From: Tetrahymena elliotti 4EA
Taxonomy: Eukaryota > Ciliophora > Oligohymenophorea > Hymenostomatida > Tetrahymenidae
DNA: 64,000 nt
NCBI GenBank assembly: GCA_000231825.2
Contig: JH720340.1
Span: 248,001-312,000 of the forward strand
Direction of reading: 5' to 3'
How positions within the stretch are numbered: the first letter of the stretch is position 1; every line of letters starts with the position of its first letter. Both the position numbers and the translations under genes were made by a program. The notes beneath the pieces are model-generated. The model searched no databases. It was not told the DNA's origin and saw nothing but the letters and a program-made list of their open reading frames with translations. Below are positions 11,704-23,507 of the stretch, piece after piece.

Positions 11704-13497
11704 ATGAATAAGATTTGTTCAAAACACAGCTAAAATATTGAATTTATTTGTCTCCATATAGCCAAAAATAAGAAAGAAAAAAAATGCACAAACAGACTGT
11801 TATGCAAGATTTGTAATGAACCTTAAAATCATGAAAAGAATCACTCTTCGAGTACTTTTGAAATATAAAAATTTTTAAGCGAGGATATGAGTGATGTCTT
11901 TTTTTTGTTGTTCTTTACACGCCCATAAATACAAAGTTTGTTTAAACCATTAAAAATAAATTGCTCTAATATAATATAAAAAATTTAGGAGATGAAAAAT
12001 AAATTAAAGATGAATAGCATTGAAGAAAATTTACATTTTTAAGAGTATTTTAGTTCTGCTCTTAGCAAGATACAAAGTTTTACTTCCAAAATAAATTCTA
12101 TTATTGAAGATATACATATTTATTATAGATAGCACTTTGAGTGGGATAATTTAATCAAGATTATTGAGCTTTTTTATGAAAAAAAATAGCTTAGCCAAGA
12201 GCAATTAAATGAGATCCTCAACAATTCTCTTCAAAACATACACTGCACTTAGATTTTTATGAAGAATGTTTATGTAATTGATGACAATTTTAATTAAAAT
12301 CAAAATAAATAAATATTACAGGATCAATAGAATGCAGCAGATTTAATAGCCTTTTATAAATCAGCTATCAAAGAGCTTTACTTAAATCTCAATCACCTGA
12401 GATCTCTATTTTTAATATGTTAGCCTTAACAGTTGTAAGCTTTAGAGGATAAAAAGAGATTGAGTCTTACTACAAACTTTCCTTTGAGTACAAAGAGGTT
12501 TTTACCCACTATATCTATGGCTAAATCAATAGGGATCAAACAAATAAAAAATAAATTATTAATAATTAAAGATTATGAATGTTAAATAATCAGCATAGAT
12601 ACTTCTACTCTTGAATTTAAAATACAAAACACAATATATTGTAAAAATTAAATAAAAGATGCATCTGTGAGTTAATTAAATGATAGCTAAGTAACTCTTC
12701 TTTGTATAGATAATACTGCAAGAGTATATTACATTAAGTCATATAAATCTGTTTTTGATAATGAATTTATCTCCTATATTGAGTTAAGTTAAAATGCAGA
12801 AATATTCTTGGAATTAGATTTCATTAAGGCTTAATAAATTAATAATGAAGAATAAGACCCCAATTCTATAGATATAGAATCTGAAGCATAATTAGAATAT
12901 GTCGTATTAAAGACCAAAGATACAATCTATTTATTTGAGCCAACAGAATGGGAATAAATTGATTAATTCTAAAACAAATAAGATTTTTTTATGCTTGAAT
13001 GTTGCAATGAATTAAATAATTCAAGTGATAAAATGACTTTAGAAAATGATAAAAAAAGTGTTATATGCTATTTTAACTACTAATAAATAGATTACGTCCA
13101 CTATAGTAATGCAAAAATTTTTGAATAAAACCATATAAAAGATTTCACTTATTCAGAATATTTTATGAAGTGTGTTTATCTAACTGAAAAACAAATGATT
13201 ATTTCTGATTTAAAAACAAACTAAATCACTGAGTTACCTTTTAAAAATAAATATTAAGTCTCTATGGTTTAGTTCACAATAGATAATCTTTATCTCTTTG
13301 TCCTTTATGAAAACTCATTCATTTAGTTTTTTTATGTGCTTGATAATTTTGAGTTAGAATATGAGACACACTTATTGAAGAATAATCATTTAATCAAGAA
13401 AGCTGTTTTCTTACAAAAGATAAACCAATTATTTGTGCTAAACTAAATGGGAGAGATCTTTTAAATTGATCTATCTACACCTAAATGTCTCCATTGA
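11704..13497 (+). CDS. B-box zinc-finger protein with propeller-like C-terminal half
   Basis: 597 residues, single exon, ATG 11704 to TGA 13495-13497. The first 50 residues carry a B-box-like zinc motif (CSKHSQNIEFICLH, then LLCKICNEPQNHEKNH), with Cys/His spacing like TRIM B-boxes but no RING before it. A helical, Gln-rich middle (about 100-250) could be a coiled coil. From about residue 260 the chain has repeating short beta-strand-like units (for example VTLLCIDNTARVYYI, MIISDLKTNQITELPF) that resemble a degenerate WD/beta-propeller. No WD dipeptides are conserved, so that part is inference. The RING-less B-box plus propeller layout is recurrent in ciliates as far as I know. The function is unknown; protein-protein scaffolding is the safest suggestion. 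Confidence 0.7.
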
Positions 13498-14210
13498 ATT
13501 TAGCTAATTTCATATTATTTAATATTATTTTATTTAAAAAAATTCTTTTGAAGAATACACAAAAAATGTGAGTCATCTTTTTTTTGTGTTTTTAGTTTCT
13601 CTTTAGAATAAAACCTATAATTTTATTCCTTCTATATGTCACATTTACCTTAAATAAAATAATTTAAGTCAATACAATATTTTTAAAGTTTATTTGAAAA
13701 TGTCGAAGTTTATTTCATAAAATGGTAAAAGATTTCAGATTGTTAATGAGTAAATTTTTTCAAATTTATGTTTTCATTCATAAATGTTTCTAAATTTTAT
13801 AAATTTTATGACATTTTTTTATTGACCTGTTGATAAAATCAAAGAGTATTTTTGGAAATAATATTTCAAATCATCAAGAGTATTTTTATATCTAACTTTT
13901 TAATTAAGTTTTAATTATTTAATCAATAGGAAAATAAATAACAAACAGATCAATTTTTAGTTCTATATGATTTTGTAAGACTTCTATTGATATGTCTACT
14001 ATAGACGATTCTCCTTTAATTTCTATTTTTTTGTCTACTACTACTATTACTACTTAAAGTTAAGTTTTTTAAAAGAATTTCATCAGGATTAAATAGATAG
14101 ATTGCATTTTATATGGAAGGCTATATCTTTTTCTAAAAAAGGATAAATAATTAACCTTAATTTAAATTTTTAATACTAAATAGATAAAAAATACAAAATA
14201 ATAAAAAACT
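13498..14210. other. Intergenic region with an open frame upstream of the phosphatase start
   Basis: AT-rich spacer. From 13992 an ATG-led frame runs without TGA into the histidine-phosphatase gene, so an N-terminal extension of 73 residues is possible. Its composition (Ile/Thr/Phe-rich, no motif) and the high A/T content favour noncoding sequence. Confidence 0.5.
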
Positions 14211-15092
14211 ATGGATAGTGTAACTTAAAAAACTATAGACGAAGCTTAACAATCACTAGAGGAGGTAGCTAAATTATGTAACTAATAATTAGAGAATCCT
14301 CCTGATGAAGGATATAAAGATTCATAAATTTTATTGATTCGCCATGGATTTTCTGAATATAATTATTCTATGGATACATATCATAGAGTTCATGACTAAA
14401 AAAATATTCACACTGAAGAATGCAGATCAGTTAGATTGAATATTAATGATATTGATACACCACTTCATCCTATTGGTGTTGAGTAGGCTAAAAACTCTTA
14501 AAAGTATGTAAATGAGTTAGATATTCATACTGTATTTATTTCTCCTCTGTTTAGAACTTTACAGACAGCAAATTTGCTTTTTGCTAATCATCCACAAAAG
14601 AATCAAATAAAGTTTGTTGTTTTACCTGAATTATCAGAAGGACTCTGCTTTAGTTGCTCATTCGCTCCACTCGCATTCTCAGATATTAGGAAAAATCAAT
14701 TTAATAATTTTGATTTTTCTTTGGGTTAGAAATTCAGTTAAAAACCTGCTTGGTAAATAGAGTAAATTACTTGCTAAGAAACTATGTCTCGTATGCAAGA
14801 AAAAATAAAAGATATTCACGATTAAGATAAGTTAGCTGAAATTTATTTATAAGAATTAGATAGCCTATATCCAAGTTATATTGAAACACATGATCATTTA
14901 TGGGTACGTGCTTAACAAGCCAGAAAGTATATTGAAGATTATTAAAAAACAGTCCCAAAAGAAAAGAAAATTGTTCTAGTTTCTCATTATATTTTAGGTT
15001 TGTTTTTAACAAGCTCTAAAAGGTCAGAAAGTTTTCATGATATGGATGGAGTTAGGTGTAAAAATTCCAAATTAATACCTTGGAAGATATGA
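14211..15092 (+). CDS. Histidine-phosphatase (phosphoglycerate mutase-like) family protein
   Basis: 293 residues from ATG 14211 to TGA 15090-15092, no intron. The catalytic set is visible: LIRHGFSEYN (phosphohistidine in RHG), SPLFRTLQTA (conserved Arg), ELSEG (acid region) and VSHYILG (second His). The second His motif reads SHY instead of the common SHG. The family transfers or hydrolyses phosphate on sugars, nucleotides or proteins, and this sequence alone does not fix the substrate. An upstream ATG at 13992 is in frame, but I chose 14211 because the protein becomes soluble-looking and charged there. A domain from about residue 40 to 290 is the usual size for the family. No signal peptide is seen, so cytosolic action is likely. 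Confidence 0.85.
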
Positions 15093-15670
15093 GAAATCGA
15101 TAAATTATTATTTAATCTAAAGTTTAATTAGTGTATTATTTTCAATAATATTTCAAAATAAATCTATTTTTAAATTGTAAAAAATATTTATGCTTCAAGA
15201 CTAAGTAAAACCATAATTTTTTAAATTCAAACATTTGTTATTATTTTTATCTCCATTTTAAGATTTTATTGAAAATGTTTTTTGGAAATTATAATTTTAA
15301 AAAAATTCTAATAAAATATTTAAATTTATCTTTTTGAAACCACAATTACACTGGAGTAGCCCTTAAAAATGTAGAGTTAAAGAGAACTTAGATAATATTA
15401 ATAAGTATTTTCCATAAACATAAATTTATTACAGTAATTTATTTTAAAAAAATATATTTATACTTAATTAAATTATGTGTGATTTGACTATAGTCTGTGA
15501 GTAAGATAATCATGTTTATTTTGATAAAATAAGTAAATTGTTTGATGAAATACCAAAAATCTATTGAGTAAAAGAGGAAATTAAAGAAATTTTGTGAAAA
15601 TTATTGAATTAATAATAAACTTTGTTCTAATTAATACATTTTTGACATAAAAAAAGTGATAAAAACATTA
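15093..15670. other. Intergenic region containing a 30-codon upstream frame
   Basis: AT-rich spacer. A short frame at 15475-15567 (MCDLTIVCEQDNHVYFDKIS and onward, ending IPKIY then TGA) lies about 100 bases before the next gene's ATG. It may be an upstream ORF or chance; nothing recognisable is encoded. Confidence 0.4.
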
Positions 15671-18600
15671 ATGGTAGTATTTTACTAGAGTTTATTACTT
15701 TAATCAATAGCTTTCATTTTTTTAATGTAAGGTTATCAATGCTTTGATAAATAATTTCCTCAAAATTTAGTTAAAGAGTTATCAGATATTTGTGATCCTA
15801 ATATAACTTAGTAATTATAGCAGTAAAATATAAATTTCCAATGTGAATTAGGTCAGATATATTTGTAAAATATGCCTTCGGTTTAGTTTAACTTAGTGTT
15901 AAAAGAGGTAGAAGTATATTCAACAATAAATATTCAGAATATAAATTAAGTTACAATAAATAAATTGATACTGGTTGATGTAAAATCTAAAATTCATAGA
16001 TTTAATTGCTTCATAAATATTAGTAACATTAGTAGATTATCAATTTAAACTTTTTCTGCTGAATATAGCGTACAAAATGAAGAAATTCTTTACCTTTTAA
16101 ATATTTCTGGTACCTAAAACACAGAGATTGGATAGTTTTAAGTTTTTTCTGAATTAGAAGGCTTGAGTAATGGTTATTAGATTTTAGTAGTTTCTGAAAG
16201 TTTAAGTATTGGAGAGATTTTTTTTCAAAATATTTATTCATTCTCTTTGTAAATAAATGGTATAAAATCATTAGATATAGATACTATAAATATAATTTAA
16301 AAAAGCTTTGATGATTAGAAATATGTCTTTTTAGGCTATTCATTTTGCTAATTTCTTTCTAGTAATATAATAAATATAAATAATATTTAATTAGAAGTGA
16401 ATGATATCCAATAATAAAAAAATAGATCAGGATTAGTATTTGCAGAATTTAAAATTGAAAATAACTAGGAGTTTTCAAATAATACTATGATAAATATAGG
16501 TAAAATAATATTCAAATCTTCTGGTATTTTAAAATCGAGTTTTGGAGTAATCTAATTTGAAAGTGAGCAGTAATATACTGTACTGAATATAGATAACATA
16601 TTACACTAATAAATTAGCAGTGAGTATCACTTTTAACTTTAAGCATACAAAATAAAGGATATTAAAATCAATTAGTTAGTTTTTTAAGGATTTGGAAACT
16701 AAGAGCTAAGAAATTATAATAGAAACAATATTTTTTTTAGACTTTAAAATATTATAAATTTGAATATTTAAAAGATAACTTTCATTCAAAATAACTTAGT
16801 CTATGGAACTCTTTTTGATGGCAGCATATATTAGCTTTAAATTTTTAATTTTCAAATACAACCTGATAATTAATTTTTTAAGCCTTTAATTTATTTGCAA
16901 AATAGCAACTATGTTAACATCCAAGGCTTGTCAGTAGAAGAAGCATAATTTTATGATTATCTCTTTAAATTTTATGATGTATAATCTCTGAAATTATTTT
17001 AATTCAAAATTAATAAAATCTATTTTGAGAAGGAATCACTTTTTTATATAAGTCAGGTTATTGGATTTAATATTGTATCTTTTTAACTAAAATAAATACA
17101 AATCATTGAGAAATAGGCAACAATATTTTATATTGATACATCTAACTTAATCTAAAATACAATGTATGATTTATTTGGTACTCAAGCTAACTTAAAGGTA
17201 GCACAAAATCGTTTACAGTTTATCAATTATTTTGGATCACCTTATTTATTTAGATTAACTAACTCGGAATTCAGTAATTGTAACTCATTTTTATTTGGTG
17301 GATGTTTCAATTTCTTCAATCCTATAGTATCTGAAGAATATCTCAGCCTCATCAATACTACCTTTACTAACTGTCATAGTTAATATTTAGGAGGAGCTAT
17401 TTCTGGAATTCGAGTGTAGCTTTTAGAAAACAGTAAAATTTCTAATTGCTCAAGCATGATAGGAGGAGCTATTTATACTAAAAATTATTAAACAGTGATA
17501 AGTGACACAAATAGCTTTTACAATAATTCAGGTTACTTAGCAGCTAATAATTATAATACAAAACAAGTAAATATTAGATTAGAATCAATAAATGAAATTA
17601 TTTTAAATTCTGATGGTAGTACCTAATTCTTAAAAGTTAATAAGTATCTCTATCCTGGTCTAACTTATTTAATACTTATATAAATAAGCGTTGATGATAT
17701 CTGGTATACAAGTTATAATAAGAGCACATATTTTGGTAATATTTACGAACTTCTAGTTTCTCCTAATGACAATTATTCACCTAATACGCCTTAATATCTT
17801 CAAAATATATATAACCCCTTTATATTATGGTAAGGTAAGAATATCAATTTTTTTGAATCATAAACCTAGGAATTTTAGATAAATGAAATAAATTTTGATA
17901 CTCTGTATAAATTAAATACAAACTAGTACTAAATCTACAATGGATGCAAAGATGGAATGCAAAAAGTTTATTTTGATAGTTAAGACAAAGAAATGTTTAT
18001 ATGTATGTATTGCTCAAATATGACTGTTGGCTATAATGGAATGTGCGAATCTTGTCAAAAAGATTATTTTTCAGACTGTTATGCTAATATTTCTGTATTA
18101 AAATAAAATTATTGGAGATCTAATTTAACTGTAAACCCATCCGATATTTTATTTTGCAATAATAACCCATAAAACTGTATAGGAGGTAAATATTTCAGCA
18201 TCATTTTAATTAATATTAAATAAAATTAAAAAATTTTAATTTATTTAGAATATTTAACAAATTTATTTTAAAAAAGGATAAGGATAAGGAAATGAACTTT
18301 GCTATTAAGGTCACATAGGTGCTTAATGCTTAAATTGTGATATAAAAGGAAATTATTGGGGAGAAAAATACTCTTAGATAGGATTATTTTAATGTACAAA
18401 GTGCAGTGGAATATCATCAAACACAACAAAAGTTATTATATTAATTTTGATTCTTGCTTTGAGTTTAATTATTATTATAATATCGATGTTCAAAAGATTG
18501 GAAAATTAATTATATGCAACCTATCTATCTAAAATGGGTATTTTTTTCTTTGGACAAACTCTTAGAAATTAATAGCTTTCATCAGCATACATTAAAATTT

Positions 18601-19739
18601 TACTATTCCATGCTTAAATATTTATGATTTCTCACTAGTTTACGAAAGTTGATATCCTCTCAACTTTTTCAAATTTATCTTTTTTATTTTATAGTCCTTT
18701 AAGCTCACCTTTTTTATCATTGAACTGTATAATTTCTTAAACTTGGCCAACTGTAAATACCGGGTACTCTAATATTATGCTTACATTTATGATACCAATC
18801 TTGTTATGCAGTTTAATAGCTCTATATCCTATTATTTTATTCGTACTAAAACAAAAAAATATTAAAAAGAGCTTATACATAACTTTCCTCTCATTTATTT
18901 ATGTTTTTATTACAGTATTTGACTCTATTTTACTGGAAAAAACCCTATCTAGCTTTTTTTGCCTTGATTTAGATAGAGGAAAATCTTATTCTTTGATTGA
19001 TCTTAGCCTAGAGTGTGGAAATTCTACTGAGCTTAAAGAAATATAAACTCTAAGTTTAGTAATACTATGTGTATTTCTAATTACTATTCCTATAATTGTA
19101 TTCATTTGCTTGGTACAGCAAAGAAATAGGTTAAAAAAAGTAAGGGTTATGTATACTTTTGGATTCTTGTACAATGAATATAAACAAAAATTCTATTTTT
19201 GGGAAATTGTTAGGTTTATTGTTAGATATTTATTAATTTTGATTAGCTTGTCTTTGAAAGAGAACCCTTAAATAGCTTTGATCATGATAACCTTACTTGA
19301 GTTTTCATATTTTATTGCACTCAAAAGCTTTAATCCATTTATTTCTCTATTTTTGAATAGATTAGAAAAAGCATCAATAATTATTTCAGTAATTTCATTG
19401 CTTTCCTCGAATATGTATTTACAGTAGAATTAGAATGAAAATTAATAAATCTATCATTTTAGATTAGCTTTTTATATGATTGTTCAAACAGTTAATCTAA
19501 TTTTCATGGTATTTAACATGTGGATTACAATTATATCATTTCTAGAATAGTAAATTTACAAACTAAAAAAGTACTTTCAGTGTAAATTCTTTAAAAGAAT
19601 TAAATAAGTAAATATTATTAGAATAAATAAAAATATCAAAACACTTAAAAAATATACTAAAAAAATTAAATTAAGCTATAAACTTACAGATGAAAATACT
19701 TATCTATTTAGTTCATTTGAATTTGATGAAAAATATTGA
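15671..19739 (+). CDS. Large ciliate membrane protein: beta-helix-like ectodomain, Cys-rich stalk, multi-pass C-terminus
   Basis: One intron (18186-18276) leaves 3978 coding bases, exactly 1325 codons plus TGA. Residues 1-25 are a signal peptide (SLLLQSIAFIFLMQGYQC). A long Asn/Ile/Gln-rich region with repeated short strand-turn units follows (for example NSEFSNCNSFLFGGCF, SKISNCSSMIGGAIYT), as in right-handed parallel beta-helices of the pectin-lyase fold. A Cys-rich segment follows (CMYCSNMTVGYNGMCESC; GNELCYQGHIGAQCLNCD). Starting near residue 887 are about seven hydrophobic helices with a short cytoplasmic tail. This is a large ciliate family of uncharacterised surface proteins. The N-terminus should face outside and the multi-pass part anchors it; adhesion, sensing or transport are all possible. 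Nothing in it assigns a substrate. Confidence 0.82.
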
Positions 19740-21031
19740 ATTTGATTTTAAAATTAAAGATTTAGTTTAAATTTTAAGAATTTTACTTCAAGAAACTAAA
19801 ATTTTCAAGAATAAATTTATTAAGTAGAAAATAAGATGTAAAATTTATAAATAAGATTTGTGTTTATTTTGCTTGAGAATTTTATTCCATAAATTTATTT
19901 TTTTTGGTTTTCTAATAATATATTATTTATTTTATTAGATTTTAAATTTTTTATCATATTTTAATATTTTAGGTTGTTTTTTTTAGAATGAATAAATATC
20001 TTTAAATGTACCTGATAATATCTTAAACTTTCTTGAAAAATTAAATTTAATAGTAAGAAATTTGAAAGAAGAAATTTTATTTAAAATAATGGTCACCTTT
20101 AAGATAATAAAATAAGGAAATATTTTTAAAAAATTTTTAATTTCTTGTTTTTTAAAATACGAAATCATATTAATTTCTTAAGATTATCTTTTATTTAAAA
20201 TATTTTACTAAAATTTATTATTTTTTACTACTGTTTATCAATATTCTAAAATTAATAATCTAAATGTATGAAAACAAGACTTTTATATTTTATTTTAATT
20301 TTTAAATGCTTCTTTGAAATCATTTTTTGACCTAGAAAAATTTTAAACTAATAACAAATTTTAATATTTCAAAAATCCTTTAAACAAAAATTGAATTAAA
20401 TAATTACTTTTTCAGATTAAACAAAAGTAAAATCTAATAAAATCAATATCTTTTAGACCAGTAACTTTAATAATCTTAATATGTTTTTATCAATAACATA
20501 ACTATATGGGTTTTGGATTATCTTTTGAAAAAAATTATAGATTTCATTTACAATTTATACTTATTTTACATTTTAATTTTAAACTATGATATTATTTAAA
20601 AATTCTAAAGAGAGAAAAAAATCTAAAAGCTTTAAAGCCCAAGTTTAAAATAATAAATAAAAACTTTGTTGAAACAATTTTAATTTCAACTCAATTTTTT
20701 GTGAATTACTTTTATTTTGATAAATAAAATGTTTGAAAAATTTTCAAAAACTACAAGAAAGGGAATAAGCGTGATAAAATAGAAAAATGAATGTTTAAAG
20801 TTTCTATTTTACTTTTAAAGAGATTGATGATATTAATCGTGAATTAATATGTAAATACAATTAGAACTTATTTTTTTTGATTTGAATGATAATAGGGAAG
20901 AATAAGTTTTTTATAATATTTTTAGCATTAAGACTTCAAGTGATTACTAAGTATTACAATTTTAATTGTCATAATTAATTTATTTTACAAACAAAAAAGT
21001 AAACAACTAAAAAATAGCTAAGTGAAATAAA
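19740..21031. other. Gene-poor intergenic region
   Basis: About 1.3 kb of A/T-rich sequence with many homopolymer runs and no coding frame that resembles protein. It holds the 3' flank of the membrane-protein gene and the promoter of the next gene. Confidence 0.6.
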
Positions 21032-22072
21032 ATGAGAAAGATTATCTCTTAACTAATTATTTTAGTGGTTATTATAAATTGCGCTACAGCATGGGAAAAT
21101 TATTATTATAGCACAGAAGGAATCTAAAAGAGAACCTTAAAGATTTAAGATTTATGTGTATTTATATCAGAAGATCACAAAAAGATTGATTGCGCTATTT
21201 AAACAGGAAGCTTTTTACCAGAATCTTCTCTTTAATAAAATGATATCAAGCCTTTTGATTAACTTAAAGTTATTGAATACAATATTGATAGAAATGGTTT
21301 TGGTGGTGATGGACCTAATGAAAATGGAATTTAACCTATTATTGATGCCATTAAAACTCTTGGAGATGCTGATATTATCATATTAAGTGAAGTTGCTAGA
21401 GATTGTCCTTAATGGGGTTCATACAACGGCGCTGAGGAAATTGCTCGTGCTTTTCAAATGGATTGGGCTTACTCTGTTGAATTTTTAGAATTGGATAATA
21501 GTTTAAAAGACTTAGGGTATCAATGCACTATTGGTAATGCTATATTATCTAACAGACCATTGAGTAATATTGTTTAGAGGTCATTTAAATCTTAGTGCTG
21601 TATGTTTAGTGGTAGAGCAGGTTCTAGAATAGCACTCAGAGCCTCAATAGAATCTTATAATATAACAGTTATCAGCAGTCACTTAGAATCTGGAACAGGA
21701 TTTGAAGATTTTGTTGATGCAATGATAACTAGGGAAAAATAATCTTAAGAATTAGTGGATTTGATTGATCCTATTGAAAAGGAAAAAAATATTATTATGA
21801 TTGGTGGGGACTTTAATTCTCCTCTCAGATAATTTAACAAAGGAAAACCTTTCAAAGGTTATGAAGATCCTTTTAGAAGTAAATATTAATGGCCTCATAG
21901 AAATACCTGTGTTGGAGATACTCTTGGTTTATTTGGGTTAAGTGCATTTGATTATTTATATTTCAAAAACCACAAAAATTATCAGCTTGAAAGTTTTATT
22001 TGTAAGACATAAGCTTGCAGTGGTTTCAGTGATCATTTCCCTATCTAAGTAAATCTTAAAAAAAAGAAATGA
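21032..22072 (+). CDS. Secreted endonuclease/exonuclease/phosphatase-fold protein
   Basis: 346 residues, single exon, ATG 21032 to TGA 22070-22072. A clear signal peptide opens the chain (MRKIISQLIILVVIINCATA), so it should be secreted or lysosomal/phagosomal. The fold's active-site motifs appear in order: VIEYNID (Asn), IIILSEVAR (metal-binding Glu), VISSHLESG (His), MIGGDFNSP (Asp/Asn) and SGFSDHFPI (catalytic Asp-His pair). The superfamily includes DNase I-like nucleases, sphingomyelinases and inositol phosphatases. The sequence does not decide between them, though the signal peptide and several cysteines suit an extracellular nuclease or phosphodiesterase. It lies alone between two long noncoding stretches. 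Confidence 0.85.
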
Positions 22073-23507
22073 AAAGTTTGAATTTATATGAAGAATGAAA
22101 GCATGATAGCTATAGATGAAATGCCTTTATATTGATTAAAAAATTAAAAAATAAATAATTGACTTAGTAAAAATTAATAAGAAAGAGTTAAGTATCCATA
22201 TTTTTACAGTATATATTTTATAAAAAAAGATATCAAATTTAAAAAAGAATTAGTAAATCCTATACAAATAGAAAAAATATTTATTTATTTTCAATTTCAA
22301 GATTTATTTATTCCTAAATGTTTTTTGTATTTCATGTTTTACTTTCTGAAATATTTTTTTGTTACAAATCTTATCATCAAACTTTCTCAAAAAGCAAATT
22401 TTATTTTTTAATTAAAAACTTTTGAGGTGATATAAAAAATAATTTCTTTCAAAAATGAGAGAGTAATTTGAATAAACTTTATTGAAAAATTAAACATTTT
22501 AAAGTTAAAATGGGAGTAAGCATTTATCTACTTTACTAAAAATGCTTGACTACTAAATGATTTTCATTTAGCTTTACTCTGCTGTAAAAAATAATGTTAA
22601 TGATTCTTTGTTTGACAATTAGTGTAGTAACTTTAATAAAAGAATTATGAAATCTTTGGTTTTCACTCATAAAATTATAAATCTATCTAAATTCAATAAA
22701 TTTTTTCATTTTAAATAATTATTTATTCTTGAGCAATTTATTCAAAGTTGACGTCATTTTTGCAATTATTCAAAGTTTTTCTTTCAAAACTACAAAATCT
22801 AATTTTGATAATCTTTGTTTTCAAACAAGTCAAATTGAATACATTTATATGGAAAAAATGTATTTAACATTATAAAAATTTTACTCCTTTTTAATTATTT
22901 TACAGACATTTCCATAGTTTATTCTTAATTTAATATTTTCTATCATAAAGTAATTTAATTTTCCTATTAAATAACTATTTTGCTTTAGTTATTTTTATTA
23001 AATTTAATGTATGGTAATGATAATAGATTTATCTCGATATTATATGAAATTGAAATACAAAATTCTTAATAAGAATTCTCTCTAAATCTATTGAATTTCA
23101 TTTTAATTAAAATAATATATCCAAAAAACACCCTTTGGCTTATCAAATTTTATTAGATAAGAGAAAAAATTCAAGCAAATTAAAATTTTAAATTATTTGG
23201 TTTATTCACAAAAAAATCACAAATTTATGGTTTAGTTTTTATTGACTTGAACATGATTTTTATTTTTAAAATTATTTTATTTTAATCCTAAATTTATTAA
23301 TTTTAATAATTTAAAATTTTTGAGTATTCTTAAAATTAAATTTCAAAATTTAAAAATAAAACTGTTACAAAAATTAGAAAATATAAAAATACATTATGAG
23401 GTATCAATAAATTTATGCATGTTTTTAAAACAATGCTAATATTATAAAACAAAATTTAATTTAAAATGATCATTCAATTTTTCGAAGATAGCAAATCTTC
23501 AATTCTT
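22073..23507. other. Convergent intergenic region
   Basis: About 1.4 kb between the convergent EEP-fold gene (plus) and CC2D2A (minus). It is A/T-rich, with no supported gene; it should contain both 3' UTRs. Confidence 0.6.

Noticed and set aside
19740..23507. Long A/T-rich spacers as possible internal eliminated sequences
   Set aside because: No boundary repeats or transposon genes were visible; ordinary ciliate intergenic DNA explains them. Comparison with micro- and macronuclear assemblies would decide.
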